DNA of 64,000 bases from Brevibacillus humidisoli (lineage in GTDB: Bacteria > Bacillota > Bacilli > Brevibacillales > Brevibacillaceae): contig NZ_CP087263.1 in the NCBI RefSeq assembly GCF_020923435.1, positions 1,941,970 through 2,005,969 of the forward strand, given 5' to 3'. Within the stretch, counting starts at the first letter, position 1; every line of letters starts with the position of its first letter. The translations under genes were made by a program, and so were the position numbers. The notes below the pieces were generated by a model. It had not been told where the DNA came from, did no database searches, and saw nothing but the letters and a program-made list of their open reading frames with translations. Below are positions 36,029 through 45,843 of the stretch, one piece after another.

Positions 36029-36883
36029 TTATTTCACCGTTGTAATCAGGTTGTCAATCAATCTGGTACGGCCAAAACGGACGGCAAGTGCAATCAGGAT
36101 CTGATCCCCCACAACTAACTCTGTGGCCTCCTTCAGGTGCGGATAGTGCATCACCTCGACGTACTCAATCTGCGCCAACGATTCGGCGGCAATCGTCCGT
36201 GTCAGCTGATCCTGAATCACCGCTGCCTGCCGCTCTCCTGCTGCGAGCAGTTGTTCTGCCTGCTGCAAACTGCGATAGAGTACAGTTGCTTGTGACCGTT
36301 CTTCCTCCGTTAAGTAAACATTGCGTGAACTCATCGCCAATCCGTCTGGTTCCCGAACCGTCGGGCATGGCACAATATCCACTGGAATCGATAAATCCTT
36401 CACCAACTGTTGAATCACCGCTAACTGCTGCGCATCTTTTTGACCGAAGAAAGCGGCATCCGGCTGTACGATTTGAAACAGTTTGCTCACCACGGTAGCC
36501 ACCCCGTCAAAGTGACCGGGACGGGTACGACCGCAGAGTGGCTGCGACACGTGGGCAACCGATACAGTTGTCAAAACCTCATGCGGGTACATTTCCTCGA
36601 CAGATGGCGTAAAAAGCAGATCAACTCCAACTGCTTCGGCGTGTTTCCGATCCCGCTCGATATCGCGTGGATAACGGTTGAAATCTTCATTCGGTCCAAA
36701 TTGCAGCGGATTGACAAAGATACTCATCACGACGAAATCACACTGCTGCCGAGCGGCTTCCACCAGCTTGAGATGACCGTCGTGCAAATATCCCATCGTC
36801 GGCACAAATCCGATGCGCTTGCCCGCACGACGAGCTTGCCTGACAAACGAACGCAGATCTACTATGGTCTCCACTTGATTCAT
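36029..36883 (-). CDS. panC: Pantothenate synthetase
   Basis: Joins pantoate and beta-alanine using ATP, the last step of pantothenate synthesis. The 284-residue product has the nucleotide-binding motifs [20 protein letters not shown] (HDGH, equivalent to HIGH) and [16 protein letters not shown], plus [14 protein letters not shown] near the KMSKS-like loop. Its ATG overlaps the panB stop by four bases, a sign of coupled translation. Confidence 0.97.
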   Translation of the reverse strand: MNQVETIVDLRSFVRQARRAGKRIGFVPTMGYLHDGHLKLVEAARQQCDFVVMSIFVNPLQFGPNEDFNRYPRDIERDRKHAEAVGVDLLFTPSVEEMYPHEVLTTVSVAHVSQPLCGRTRPGHFDGVATVVSKLFQIVQPDAAFFGQKDAQQLAVIQQLVKDLSIPVDIVPCPTVREPDGLAMSSRNVYLTEEERSQATVLYRSLQQAEQLLAAGERQAAVIQDQLTRTIAAESLAQIEYVEVMHYPHLKEATELVVGDQILIALAVRFGRTRLIDNLITTVK

Positions 36884-37734
36884 GATGTAACTCCTTTTCC
36901 GTACAGATAGCTGACCGTCTCCTCGGAGGCCGTAAATCCATGTTCATCAGACGGGAATTGTCCGGTTTTCACCTCATAGACGTAGGTAGATACGGCTTCT
37001 TGGATCTGGGAACCGACATCAGCATAGCGTTTGACGAACTTCGGCTTGATCTGTGAAGCGTAGGACAGGATGTCGTGAAAAACCAGCACCTGTCCGTCAC
37101 AACCAGCTCCGGCCCCGATGCCAATAACAGGTATCGCGACACTCTCCCTGATTTTGGCTGCTACTTCTGTCGGAACGCACTCCAGCACCAGGGCGAAGGC
37201 GCCCGCTTCCTCCAGCTCTTGCGCATCTCTGAGCAAGCGACCTGCCGCCTCCACGTCTTTTCCCTGTACTTTGTAGCCGCCCAGTTGATAGACAGATTGG
37301 GGAGTCAGACCGATATGGCCCATCACCGGGATACCTGCCTGTACACATCGTTTCACGACGGGAGTGATCTCTGCGCCGCCTTCCATCTTAACTGCCTTGG
37401 CCAGACCTTCCTGCAGCAGACGGCCTGCGTTCTTCACACCTTCTTCAACTGAACCGTGATAGCTGAGAAACGGCAGATCAGCTACCACCAAGGCATGTTT
37501 CGCGGCACGGGTGACGGCTTTGGTATGATGAAGCATGTCCTCCATCGTCACAGGTATCGTTGATTCATAGCCGAGCACGACCATCCCAAGCGAATCACCT
37601 ACCAAAATAACATCAACACCCGCCTCGTCAGCAAGCTTCGCCGATGGGTAATCGTACGCGGTAATCATGGCAATTGGCTGCCCTTCCTGCTTTTGCTTGC
37701 GCAAGTCGGCCGTCGTCACTGGTTTTTTTGTCAT
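36880..37734 (-). CDS. panB: 3-methyl-2-oxobutanoate hydroxymethyltransferase
   Basis: Makes ketopantoate from 2-oxoisovalerate and methylene-tetrahydrofolate. The 284-residue product has the barrel motifs MITAYDYPSAKLADEAGVDV, LVGDSLGMVVLGYEST and VMGHIGLTPQSVYQLGGYKV, with VIGIGAGAGCDGQVLVFHD near the end. The frame extends to 37794, but the ATG at 37734 gives the family N-terminus and follows GAGGGGACGGAG. It is the first gene of panBCD. An intrinsic terminator and paired repeats lie just upstream. Confidence 0.96.
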   Translation of the reverse strand: MTKKPVTTADLRKQKQEGQPIAMITAYDYPSAKLADEAGVDVILVGDSLGMVVLGYESTIPVTMEDMLHHTKAVTRAAKHALVVADLPFLSYHGSVEEGVKNAGRLLQEGLAKAVKMEGGAEITPVVKRCVQAGIPVMGHIGLTPQSVYQLGGYKVQGKDVEAAGRLLRDAQELEEAGAFALVLECVPTEVAAKIRESVAIPVIGIGAGAGCDGQVLVFHDILSYASQIKPKFVKRYADVGSQIQEAVSTYVYEVKTGQFPSDEHGFTASEETVSYLYGKGVTS

Positions 37735-37796
37735 CTCCGTCCCCTCTTCCGTGCTCTCCCACCCGCAATGCGAGATAAACCGCCCATCCTGCATAT

Positions 37797-37910
37797 AGAA
37801 AAGACCTTCCCGCTACGAGAAGGTCTGTTTCGATCCATACGAAAGATGTCGGTCCCCTATCGGAATGACCCGACAAATACGGAATTCCTTCTGTCTCGGT
37901 CCTTACAGGC
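37797..37910 (-). promoter_or_regulatory. Structured panB leader with switch-like repeats and terminator
   Basis: Reading the minus strand, GGACCGAGACA (37902-37892), TGTCGGGTC (37875-37867) and GGACCGACA (37855-37847) occur in order. The middle element can pair with either flank, so two folds exclude each other. A terminator follows, AGACCTTC (37826-37819) with GAAGGTCT (37809-37802) and then TTTTC, ending about 60 bp before panB. Structured RNA leaders called pan motifs are known upstream of pantothenate operons, but whether this one fits that consensus was not tested. No clear promoter was found. Confidence 0.6.
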
Positions 37911-38009
37911 TCAGAGCAGATTTTAGTTGGTTAACGCAAAAGAAAAACATAACTTGTGAGTGCTGTTCACATGGATACAGCCTCATCCATCACCAGTATA
38001 CCAGAGCGC

Positions 38010-38993
38010 CTACTGGTTTGCACCCTGTTCAATGTCGGCAGAATACACTTTATGCTGGACACCCTTCGCATCTTCCACAATCAAAATGCCATCCGCATCA
38101 AGCCCAACGGCCCTGCCTTCGATCGTCTCATTGAGCGTGCGCACGGTCAGCTGCTTCCCAAGGGTTACAGAGTAAGCTTCCCATCTCGCCCGAATCGGCT
38201 CAAACCCCAGCCGGAGGTACTCCCGATACAGCTGTTCAAACTCGGTGCAAAAGGTTTGAATCAAGGAGGCTCGTCTCACTTTGCGGCCGGCCTCTATCCT
38301 CAGAGAGGTGGCAATCGTCCTCAACTCCGGTGGGTATTCTTCCACCAGCGTATTCACATTTACACCGATTCCGATGATTAGATAGTTGATCCGATCCGAT
38401 TCCGCATTTAATTCGGTCAGGATCCCGCACACCTTTTTGCCATGGATCAAAATGTCATTGGGCCACTTGATATCTGCTTCCAGGCCTGCCTCCATCTTGA
38501 TTGTTCTGGCCATCGCCACTGCGGTCAGCAGCGTGATCTGTGGAGCACGCGGCAGGGATATGTCGGGCTTTACGATCAGACTCATCCAGATACCTGCATG
38601 TTTGGGCGAGTGCCAGGGGCGCCCTAGTCTTCCTTTGCCGCCTGTCTGCTGCTCGGCAATCACAAGCGTTCCTTCCCCTGCCCCTTGCCCCGCCGCCTCG
38701 TGGGCCAATAGCTGTGTGGAGACGACCGTATCGTATGTGTAGACCGTCTGCCCGATCACATCGGTTTCAAGCCCGACTGTGATTTCCTCCGGAGCGATCC
38801 GATCCGGTGCCGACAACAATCGATAGCCCGATCGCCGCACCGCTTCAAACTGGTAGCCTTCCTGCCTCAACTCTTCAATGTGTTTCCAAACGGCCGTTCG
38901 GGAACAGTTGCAAAGCTCACTTAGCCGCTCACCTGAGATGAACTCCTCTGGATGCTCCCGGAACGCTTTTAGTATCTGCAGTTTAATGTTCAT
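38010..38993 (-). CDS. birA: Biotin-protein ligase and biotin operon repressor
   Basis: Attaches biotin to carboxylases and, in the bifunctional class, represses biotin genes. The 327-residue product has an N-terminal winged helix (GERLSELCNCSRTAVWKHIE). The ligase core contains EQQTGGKGRLGRPWHSPKHA, the biotinyl-AMP loop, and DIKWPNDILIHGKKVCGILT. A C-terminal SH3-like domain follows. It overlaps the end of cca by 11 bp. Because the DNA-binding domain is present, it probably also regulates. Confidence 0.96.
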   Translation of the reverse strand: MNIKLQILKAFREHPEEFISGERLSELCNCSRTAVWKHIEELRQEGYQFEAVRRSGYRLLSAPDRIAPEEITVGLETDVIGQTVYTYDTVVSTQLLAHEAAGQGAGEGTLVIAEQQTGGKGRLGRPWHSPKHAGIWMSLIVKPDISLPRAPQITLLTAVAMARTIKMEAGLEADIKWPNDILIHGKKVCGILTELNAESDRINYLIIGIGVNVNTLVEEYPPELRTIATSLRIEAGRKVRRASLIQTFCTEFEQLYREYLRLGFEPIRARWEAYSVTLGKQLTVRTLNETIEGRAVGLDADGILIVEDAKGVQHKVYSADIEQGANQ

Positions 38994-40206
38994 GTTTTTC
39001 TAACTCCTTCTTCGCAGCCTGCAGCAGCTCCTCGCGCCTATTAGGTAGTCCGTGCAAGGCCGTCTGCTCTAGTAGATAGCTCAGAATTCGGCCGATCCAG
39101 TCACCAGGCTTGCGTGCAAAGGCCTGCTGCAAATCTTTCCCTGACACGGCCAGCTCTTTCAGTGAGGTAACCGGGAGAGCGGCATGTGTGTCAATCAACG
39201 ACTGCGAGACGCTCCGATCACGGTTGTTCCACCAGATCGCCTGCAGCAGCATATCTAATCCGATACAGACCTCCCACCCATCGCTCAACAGCAGCGGTCC
39301 CCAATTGATCGGCTTAGGCCGATCCCATTGCGGAGACAGGGAAAAAAGCAGCTCAGCATAGCGGCTTATCCCATTTTGCTCCCGTTTGGACATACGCAAA
39401 ATCGATGTAAGCTCACAGACCTGCTCCAGTTGAAAGTCAGCGGCAAAACAGAGGAAGCTCCATTTGTGCAGATAGGAACCGAGACGCGCTGCCCGCCAGA
39501 TCTCTTGCCTGGATCGTTGAAACACTTCTGCCAATAGCGGGTACGACTGCAGCAGGCCAGTCGAGACAAGGATTTCACAGCCGATCTGCGGATGGTCGCT
39601 GTCGAGAAGTTTGGTCAGTTCCTCACGGATTCTCTCTGCTGCGATGTGGCTCAGCAGCGGTGCCGTCTGTTCCATCGCACGCAAGGTAGCCGATTCAATG
39701 GCAAAACCCAACTGTGCAGCAAATCGGGCACCTCTAAGCGGCCGCAGGGCATCTTCCTGAAACCGGGACACGGCATCTCCAACGGCTCGGATGAGGCGTT
39801 CGTTTAAGTCATTATGCCCGGCGTACGGATCAACCAGACGGTCATGGCGATCCATTGCCATCGCGTTGATTGTAAAATCGCGTCTCGACAAATCTGTGGC
39901 GAGATCAGATACAAACTGTACCTGCAAAGGACGGCGGTACGCCTCGTATTCTGCCTCCAAACGGTAAGTGGTTACCTCAAACAGATAGGGTCCCTGCTTC
40001 ACGGAGACAGTTCCATGCTTCAGCCCGGTTGGTACGTGTTCGGGAAACAATCTCATCACGTCATCTGGAAGGGCATTGGTGCAGATGTCGATGTCGTGAA
40101 CCGACCTTCCCAATAGCCAGTCTCGTACACAGCCACCGACAAAGTAGGCTTCAAAGCCATTTTGTTCAAGGCGTTCCAGGACTGGTATGGCCTGCTGTTT
40201 GAGCAC
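38983..40206 (-). CDS. cca: CCA-adding tRNA nucleotidyltransferase
   Basis: Adds or repairs the 3' CCA of tRNAs. The 407-residue class II enzyme has FEAYFVGGCVRDWLLGRSVH followed by DIDICT (catalytic Asp pair), DLSRRDFTINAMAMDRHDRL and the template-arm segment EDALRPLRGARFAAQLGF. In the last segment family members more often read RMLRAVRF, a small deviation. GTG at 40206 has AAGGGGGCGAG upstream. Downstream birA overlaps by 11 bp. Confidence 0.95.
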   Translation of the reverse strand: MLKQQAIPVLERLEQNGFEAYFVGGCVRDWLLGRSVHDIDICTNALPDDVMRLFPEHVPTGLKHGTVSVKQGPYLFEVTTYRLEAEYEAYRRPLQVQFVSDLATDLSRRDFTINAMAMDRHDRLVDPYAGHNDLNERLIRAVGDAVSRFQEDALRPLRGARFAAQLGFAIESATLRAMEQTAPLLSHIAAERIREELTKLLDSDHPQIGCEILVSTGLLQSYPLLAEVFQRSRQEIWRAARLGSYLHKWSFLCFAADFQLEQVCELTSILRMSKREQNGISRYAELLFSLSPQWDRPKPINWGPLLLSDGWEVCIGLDMLLQAIWWNNRDRSVSQSLIDTHAALPVTSLKELAVSGKDLQQAFARKPGDWIGRILSYLLEQTALHGLPNRREELLQAAKKELEKHEH

Positions 40207-40281
40207 CAGACACTCGCCCCCTTATGCTTGGTTACTCCCATCTCAAAAGATGTGTTGCAGACGGATATACAGCCGTCCTCT

Positions 40282-41412
40282 CTACCGTGTCTGACGGTGA
40301 TCTAGCAGCCGACGGTACAGACTCTCGTACTGACTGGCGATCGTTTCATGGCAGAATGTATGATTGGACCGTTCGACTGCCGCTCGGGAAAAACGCTGAT
40401 ATAGGTCATGGTCGGTCAGCAGATCTAGTGTTCGCCGTACCATGTGCGGCACATCGCCTACCTTGGCCAAGAAGCCGCATTCGGCATCAGCCACCACTTC
40501 CGGCAAACCGCCGGTTCGCGTGGCAATCACCGGTACACCACAGGCCATCGCTTCCAGAGCGACAAGTCCAAAGCTTTCTTTCTCGGAGGGGAGCAGCATC
40601 ACGTCAGCCATCGAAATCACTTCTGCCACATCGTCTTGCTTGCCGAGAAAGAACACGTCCTCCTGAAGCTGACGATCGCACACCGTCCGCCGGATGTTGG
40701 CCAGCTCCGGCCCTTCCCCGATCAGCAGCAGCTTGGCCGGGATTTGTTCGCGAACCCCTGCAAACACATCGACCACATCGTGTACCCGTTTGACCGGACG
40801 GAAGTTGGAGATATGCATCAGCATCTTCTCGCCGTTGGGAGTAAATCGTTTTCTCATCTCTTCTACCTCACGGCGATAGTAACGCCGCTTATCAACAAAA
40901 TTGTAGACTAGCTCGATCGGTTTCTCCACTTGCAGCAGTTTCTTTGTCTCCTGGATCAGATCATGGGAGACGGCGGTCACCATGTCGCTCTGCTCGATTC
41001 CAAAGCGGATCATCTCGCTTAGACTGGAATCGTAACCGAGAACCGTAATATCGGTTCCATGCAGTGTGGTCACAACCTGCAGAGAGTTGCCGACCATCTG
41101 CTTGGCCAAATAAGCGCAGAGGGCGTGCGGGACAGCATAATGAACATGCAATATATCCAGTTCTTCGTCGCGAGCCACCTGAGCCATCCGATTTGCAAGC
41201 GTCAGATCATAGGGAGGGTACTTGAATACGTCATAGTGATTTACTTCTACTTCATGATAAAACAGATTGGGATGAAAACTACCCAGGCGAAACGGCATAC
41301 TGGAGGTGATGAAGTGAACGTGATGCCCTCGTTCGGCCAACAGCTTACCCAACTCCGTAGCCACGACTCCCGATCCTCCCAACGATGGATAACAGGTGAT
41401 GCCGATCTTCAT
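40282..41412 (-). CDS. bshA: Bacillithiol synthesis glycosyltransferase BshA
   Basis: Joins GlcNAc from UDP-GlcNAc to L-malate, the first step of bacillithiol synthesis. The 376-residue product is a GT4 enzyme starting MKIGITCYPSLGGSGVVATE. It has HGTDITVLGYDSS and the donor-binding segment SEKESFGLVALEAMACGVPV with the EX7E Glu residues. It follows bshB1 after 37 bp, matching the B. subtilis order. Confidence 0.96.
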   Translation of the reverse strand: MKIGITCYPSLGGSGVVATELGKLLAERGHHVHFITSSMPFRLGSFHPNLFYHEVEVNHYDVFKYPPYDLTLANRMAQVARDEELDILHVHYAVPHALCAYLAKQMVGNSLQVVTTLHGTDITVLGYDSSLSEMIRFGIEQSDMVTAVSHDLIQETKKLLQVEKPIELVYNFVDKRRYYRREVEEMRKRFTPNGEKMLMHISNFRPVKRVHDVVDVFAGVREQIPAKLLLIGEGPELANIRRTVCDRQLQEDVFFLGKQDDVAEVISMADVMLLPSEKESFGLVALEAMACGVPVIATRTGGLPEVVADAECGFLAKVGDVPHMVRRTLDLLTDHDLYQRFSRAAVERSNHTFCHETIASQYESLYRRLLDHRQTR

Positions 41413-41449
41413 CGGAATCGTTCTTCCTTTCTTCTCCCATTTTGCGTCC

Positions 41450-42148
41450 TCATATCAGTGAACGCAGGGCTAGTGGAACCATACTGACAAATCCTTCAGC
41501 ATAGGAAACCCCCGCCTGCTGTCCAAACAGCCGTTCACGTGCTTCCACCTGTTCCAGGTAACCGTTGTTCAGCGGGGTGCTGACACTGCCGTCTTCGCGT
41601 TCAAACTGACTTTTGTAACAGCGAAGCACTTCTGTTTTTTCTATGTATATGTCGCTGATATCGACGATAAAGCTGGGAGCTGTCGTCGTATTGATAAAGT
41701 AATAGTATACATGCTCCGGACGATAGGCCGGCAATTCCTGCTGACCCCTGTATTTGTGCACACCAGCGGAGAAGACCGCCTCCCGCACCAGGCGCGAAAC
41801 GGACTCGTGATCGGGATGGCGGTCCTGCCAATAAGGAGCGAGTACGACTTTTGGTCTCGTTTGCCGGATCAGATCCACGATCAGGTCGTGGGCCAGCTGG
41901 CGAGATGACTCCAAACCGCGATCGGGCAAACCAAAGTTGGTCCGCAGGGCAAGCCCCAACAGACGGGAAGCTGCTGCCGCCTCTTCCTGCCGACGTTCCA
42001 CGGTGCCATTAGACGACAGTTCAGCATAAGTCAGGTCGGCAATTCCCACCTGCTTCCCCTCTTTCCTGGCACGCAGCAACACACCGGCTGCACCGATCTC
42101 CACATCGTCGGGGTGAGCACCGAACGCGAGGATATCGAGGGAACTCAA
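41450..42148 (-). CDS. bshB1: Bacillithiol synthesis deacetylase BshB1
   Basis: A zinc-dependent LmbE-family deacetylase that removes acetyl from GlcNAc-malate. The 232-residue product has the AHPDD motif in [19 protein letters not shown] and [10 protein letters not shown] with the later ligand His. The longest frame begins at 42178, but a TTG at 42148 has GAGGA about six bases upstream and overlaps the mgsA stop as TTGA, so coupled translation from TTG is likely. bshA follows directly. Confidence 0.94.
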   Translation of the reverse strand: MSSLDILAFGAHPDDVEIGAAGVLLRARKEGKQVGIADLTYAELSSNGTVERRQEEAAAASRLLGLALRTNFGLPDRGLESSRQLAHDLIVDLIRQTRPKVVLAPYWQDRHPDHESVSRLVREAVFSAGVHKYRGQQELPAYRPEHVYYYFINTTTAPSFIVDISDIYIEKTEVLRCYKSQFEREDGSVSTPLNNGYLEQVEARERLFGQQAGVSYAEGFVSMVPLALRSLI

Positions 42149-42552
42149 TTCTGTTCCTCGTGGACTATGTCTCTCCACGCCAATTCCCCTCTCTCCAAAG
42201 CCTTCAACAAGATTTCCGCTGTCCCCATATTGGTCGCAAAGGGAATCCGGTGAACGTCACACAGCCGCAGCAGGGCAATAATATCCGGCTCATGCGGCTG
42301 CGAGGTAAGCGGGTCGCGCAGAAAGATGATCAAATCCATCTCATTGCGGGCGACCATCGCACCAATCTGCTGATCCCCACCCAGCGGACCAGACAGAAAA
42401 CGGGTTATCTCAAGCGACGTGCTTTCCATGATTCTGGTACCCGTAGTTCCAGTAGCGTACAGCTTATGCTGCTGGAGAATTGCTTCGTATGCAGTGGCTA
42501 GTTGGACCATTTCTTCTTTTTTGCGATCATGTGCGATTAGCGCAATTCTCAT
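42145..42552 (-). CDS. mgsA: Methylglyoxal synthase
   Basis: Converts dihydroxyacetone phosphate to methylglyoxal, a bypass of lower glycolysis under phosphate limitation. The 135-residue product starts [20 protein letters not shown]. It has [11 protein letters not shown], the phosphate-binding segment [16 protein letters not shown] and [19 protein letters not shown] with the catalytic Asp. ATG at 42552 with GAGGGGAGAG upstream is preferred over the longer frame. It lies 25 bp after dapB. Confidence 0.96.
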   Translation of the reverse strand: MRIALIAHDRKKEEMVQLATAYEAILQQHKLYATGTTGTRIMESTSLEITRFLSGPLGGDQQIGAMVARNEMDLIIFLRDPLTSQPHEPDIIALLRLCDVHRIPFATNMGTAEILLKALERGELAWRDIVHEEQN

Positions 42553-42577
42553 TCGTCTCTCCCCTCTCTGGTTCAAG

Positions 42578-43387
42578 TCAGTCCAACAAGTTCTCTAGTC
42601 CGTACACAAGAGAGTCCAGATTCATCACGGCTTTGATCGCCATGTTGACGCCAGGCATGAACGACTCTCGGTTGATCGAATCGTGACGGATCGACAGGGT
42701 TTGCCCGGTCGCGCCGAACAGTACTTCCTGATGAGCGACCAATCCCGGAAGCCGTACGCTGTGAATCCGGAAGCCATCGAAGCCGGCACCGCGGGCACCC
42801 TCGATACTCTCTGCCTCCTGCGGATGTCCCTGTGCAAACTGCTTGCGTGATGCAGCGATCATCTCTGCCGTTTTGATCGCCGTACCGCTGGGAGCATCTA
42901 ATTTCTGATCGTGGTGCAGCTCAATAATCTCCACATGCGGCATGTACTTTGCGGCAGTGGCAGCAAACTTCATACAAAGGATCGCGCCAATCGCGAAGTT
43001 GGGCGCGATGATCGCCCCTACCTTCCGTTCCCGGCAGCGCTGCCCCAAATCAGCCATCTGCTCGGAGGTAAAACCGGTCGTGCCCACAACCGGCCGCACC
43101 CCGTACTCGATGGCCGTCTCCATGTGACGGTACACCGTGTGGGGGGTCGTGAAGTCGACCAAAACATCTGGACGATACGTCTCCAATGCCTCCGGCAACG
43201 AATTGAGAAACGGAACACCCAAAGGCTTACCACCTATCACTTCTCCTACATCGACGCCGTTCAGTTTTGAGTCGATCCCTGCGACAAAGGAGAGCGAATC
43301 GTCCGCTAGCAGCATCTTGACCACTTCTTGTCCCATTCTTCCCTTTGCTCCGGCAACGGCTACTTTGATCTTTTGTTGTGCTGTCAT
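42578..43387 (-). CDS. dapB: 4-hydroxy-tetrahydrodipicolinate reductase
   Basis: Reduces the dihydrodipicolinate precursor using NAD(P)H in lysine, diaminopimelate and dipicolinate synthesis. The 269-residue product has [20 protein letters not shown] (dinucleotide-binding), [26 protein letters not shown] and [20 protein letters not shown] with the catalytic His-His-Lys region. It starts just after ypjD, as in B. subtilis. Confidence 0.97.
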   Translation of the reverse strand: MTAQQKIKVAVAGAKGRMGQEVVKMLLADDSLSFVAGIDSKLNGVDVGEVIGGKPLGVPFLNSLPEALETYRPDVLVDFTTPHTVYRHMETAIEYGVRPVVGTTGFTSEQMADLGQRCRERKVGAIIAPNFAIGAILCMKFAATAAKYMPHVEIIELHHDQKLDAPSGTAIKTAEMIAASRKQFAQGHPQEAESIEGARGAGFDGFRIHSVRLPGLVAHQEVLFGATGQTLSIRHDSINRESFMPGVNMAIKAVMNLDSLVYGLENLLD

Positions 43388-43395
43388 TTGTTCAC

Positions 43396-43755
43396 CTACT
43401 CCTCTATCCGGGTCCAGCGATTTTTGTCACGAGTGTGGAACTTATGCATAATCCGATCAAACGCCTCCTGCAGATCGATACCCAGCGAGTTGGCAAAGCA
43501 GAGTACGATAAAAAACACGTCACCCAGTTCCTCTTCGACTGTCTTCGCTTCCTCGTCGCTTTTTTTAGGCTTCTCTCCATAGTAGTGATTGATCTCGCGG
43601 GCCAGTTCGCCCACTTCCTCTGTCATCCTGGCCATCATGGCCAATGGCGAGAAATATCCTTCCTTAAACTGTCCTATGTATTGATCCACTTCCTGCTGGA
43701 TCTCTTGCAACGTCTTTCTTTCACTCACGAAGCGATATCCCCCCAGCTGCGTCAT
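43396..43755 (-). CDS. ypjD: MazG-like nucleotide pyrophosphohydrolase YpjD
   Basis: A small all-alpha NTP pyrophosphatase, likely house-cleaning. The 119-residue product has the MazG metal-binding pattern: EEVGELAREINHYYGEK and EEELGDVFFIVLCFANSL. Together with FKEGYFSPLAMMARMTEE and NRWTRIEE it closely follows B. subtilis YpjD as I recall it. ATG at 43755 with TGGAG five bases upstream is preferred to the first ATG at 43776. Confidence 0.93.
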   Translation of the reverse strand: MTQLGGYRFVSERKTLQEIQQEVDQYIGQFKEGYFSPLAMMARMTEEVGELAREINHYYGEKPKKSDEEAKTVEEELGDVFFIVLCFANSLGIDLQEAFDRIMHKFHTRDKNRWTRIEE

Positions 43756-43826
43756 TTTTTCTTCTCCATCGTACATCAGTAGGCCTATTTTGCCAAATCA
43801 TGATTCCAACAAAAGTGTATCACAGA

Positions 43827-43856
43827 TTGGACAAGCGCAAAAACGTCCTATATAAT
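43827..43856 (+). promoter_or_regulatory. SigA-type promoter of ypjC
   Basis: TTGGAC (43827-43832) and TATAAT (43851-43856) are separated by 18 bases. They lie about 80 bp before the ypjC start in the gap between divergent genes. Confidence 0.75.
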
Positions 43857-43937
43857 GGCACTGGTATGATTTGAGCGGTTGTCATCTCCCGAACCGGGTG
43901 GTGCACGAATGTTGTGACAGGTAAGGAGCGAACAACG

Positions 43938-44801
43938 ATGAACATGCGGCTAAAAAGCATTGTGGCGATCATCGTCGGCACAGCGATCATGGGATTTGGC
44001 ATCAATGCCTTTAACATCCCGAACAACCTAGCAGAAGGCGGAATCACCGGCATCAGCATTATTATCAAGCTTCTCCTGCCCCAGGTAGATCAAGGGATTG
44101 TTTACTTTGCCTTAAATATCCCTCTTTTCTTCATCGGATGGAAAGTGCTGGGGCGAACCGCATTTCTCTACACCATCATCGGTACGATCTCACTGTCCGC
44201 CTTTCTTTCACTGTTCGATGTGCTGGTGACCCCCTCTGCGCTTGACGATACCCTGCTCGCTGCCCTCTATGCAGGTGTAACGGTCGGAGCAGGACTGGGG
44301 ATCATTTTTCGCTTTGGGGGTACGACTGGCGGCGTCGATATCATCGCCCGCCTGCTGCAAAAGAGTGCCGGCATCAGCATGGGACGCACCCTGTTTTTCG
44401 GTGATATGCTTGTGATCGGCGCCTCACTGATCTATCTCAGTTTGGAAAGCGCCATGTACACACTGGTAGCGGTATTTATTGCAGCCAGAGTGATTGACTT
44501 TTTCCAGGAGGGTGCGTACGCCGGCAAAGCCCTCACTATCATCTCCGACAAAACATCGGAAATCACCAAACAAATCCTTGATTTGGGGCGTGGGGTCACG
44601 ATGCTGTCCGGCAGAGGGGCCTTTACGGGAGGCACCAAAGACGTCGTCTATTGTGTGGTCAGCCGCAATGAAGTTGTCCGGATGAAACATGTGATACAAG
44701 AGATTGACCCGCACGCCTTTGTCGTGGTAAACGATGTCCATGAAGTGTTGGGCGAAGGATTCACATTTGATGAAAACAGACAACCGTTGCGAGAGGAGTA
44801 A
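43938..44801 (+). CDS. ypjC: YitT-family membrane protein YpjC (DUF161/DUF2179)
   Basis: The 287-residue product has an N-terminal half of five to six membrane helices with NAFNIPNNLAEGGITGISII and FRFGGTTGGVDIIARLLQK. A C-terminal DUF2179 domain (GKALTIISDKTSEITKQILD ... VFEVLGEGF-type end) follows. The YitT family is widespread in Firmicutes and its transport role is unproven. ATG at 43938 follows AAGGAG. It is divergent from ypjD and has a strong promoter and terminator of its own. Confidence 0.92.
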   Translation: MNMRLKSIVAIIVGTAIMGFGINAFNIPNNLAEGGITGISIIIKLLLPQVDQGIVYFALNIPLFFIGWKVLGRTAFLYTIIGTISLSAFLSLFDVLVTPSALDDTLLAALYAGVTVGAGLGIIFRFGGTTGGVDIIARLLQKSAGISMGRTLFFGDMLVIGASLIYLSLESAMYTLVAVFIAARVIDFFQEGAYAGKALTIISDKTSEITKQILDLGRGVTMLSGRGAFTGGTKDVVYCVVSRNEVVRMKHVIQEIDPHAFVVVNDVHEVLGEGFTFDENRQPLREE

Positions 44802-44858
44802 CCAACGCCTTGCGAGGTCGTACCTGTGAGCCATCAGAGAAAATCTGCATCGATTCTT

Positions 44859-44917
44859 AAAAAATAAAGATACCCTCTTGTCACTGAAGTGCACCAGGAG
44901 GGTATCTTTATTTTTTT
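44859..44917. terminator. Strong bidirectional terminator between ypjC and ypjB
   Basis: AAAAAATAAAGATACCCTC (from 44859) pairs with GAGGGTATCTTTATTTTTTT (to 44917), giving A/T runs in both directions between two convergent genes. Confidence 0.93.
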
Positions 44918-44983
44918 ATACAACGCAACAACTATATGATCATTTAGTCTGGCTTTCTGTTGAGTAGTTCCGTAGACGTGAAC

Positions 44984-45793
44984 TTATCCCTTCACCTCTG
45001 CCAAGTACTTTCTCCAGCCTACATAAGTAAGTGGCAGCATGACGACGATCGCAATGGTCATTATGATCGTCAGCGGTGATCCTGGCATCCAAGGCCCACC
45101 CGCTGCACTTCTTTCTTCACCAACGAAAACCGATTGCATCACCACTGACAATTCTCGCAAGGAGTCGCGAATCACCTGCCAATCCGGCGACTCGTTTCTC
45201 ATCTCTCGAATGATCAGCTCATAGGCAGCGTCGATAGCCGACATCTCCTGCTCATCTACCTGGATGCTCATCGCAGGACGAATCGCCAGATACAGATAGT
45301 ATTGCTCGTCAAACTGCGCACGGAATTCTGTCAGATCCCGCTCCACAACTGCCTGCATCAGGTTTTGCAACTGATTGGTGAAGGAGGGATAATAGTTTTT
45401 CCAGATCGGCTGATGTTCATGATGCAGTGCATCAATCGCAATTCTCACCTGCGTCGCGTGCCACAGCAGCCTCTCTTCACTGACGCGTGGAGAAACAAAC
45501 GTCTGCTTGGCTGCAAGAATCGATTGGGTCACCGCATTTAAACTTTCGATCCGGATGGTTACGGGAAGGGTAAGATTGGGAAAGAGTTCGGCAATTTTTG
45601 CGATGTGTTGGCGAGAGCGTTCGATGTCTCCCTGCTTGGTTGCCTGAAAAAAGTCTTCTGCCAACTGGTCCAATTGGTGTAAATGATGCTGCTCTGGTTC
45701 CTTCTCCAGTTGTCCGGCGAAGTAAGTGATAGGCCAAGCCAGCATTAATCCAATCAGCAGCAGAAAGAGCAGCAGCGCCACGTTCTTGTTCAA
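44984..45793 (-). CDS. ypjB: Sporulation protein YpjB
   Basis: The 269-residue product has an N-terminal signal-anchor (ALLLFLLLIGLMLAWPITYF), an alpha-helical exported domain with EDFFQATKQGDIERSRQHIA, and a C-terminal helix (LTIIMTIAIVVMLPLTYVGW) with a short basic tail. Size, layout and position between ypjA and ypjC match B. subtilis YpjB. Its exact role in sporulation is unclear. Confidence 0.9.
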   Translation of the reverse strand: MNKNVALLLFLLLIGLMLAWPITYFAGQLEKEPEQHHLHQLDQLAEDFFQATKQGDIERSRQHIAKIAELFPNLTLPVTIRIESLNAVTQSILAAKQTFVSPRVSEERLLWHATQVRIAIDALHHEHQPIWKNYYPSFTNQLQNLMQAVVERDLTEFRAQFDEQYYLYLAIRPAMSIQVDEQEMSAIDAAYELIIREMRNESPDWQVIRDSLRELSVVMQSVFVGEERSAAGGPWMPGSPLTIIMTIAIVVMLPLTYVGWRKYLAEVKG

Positions 45794-45843
45794 CTCGGAT
45801 AACCTCCTCTCCCATAGTACAGCCTATGGAGAGGAGGACAAGA

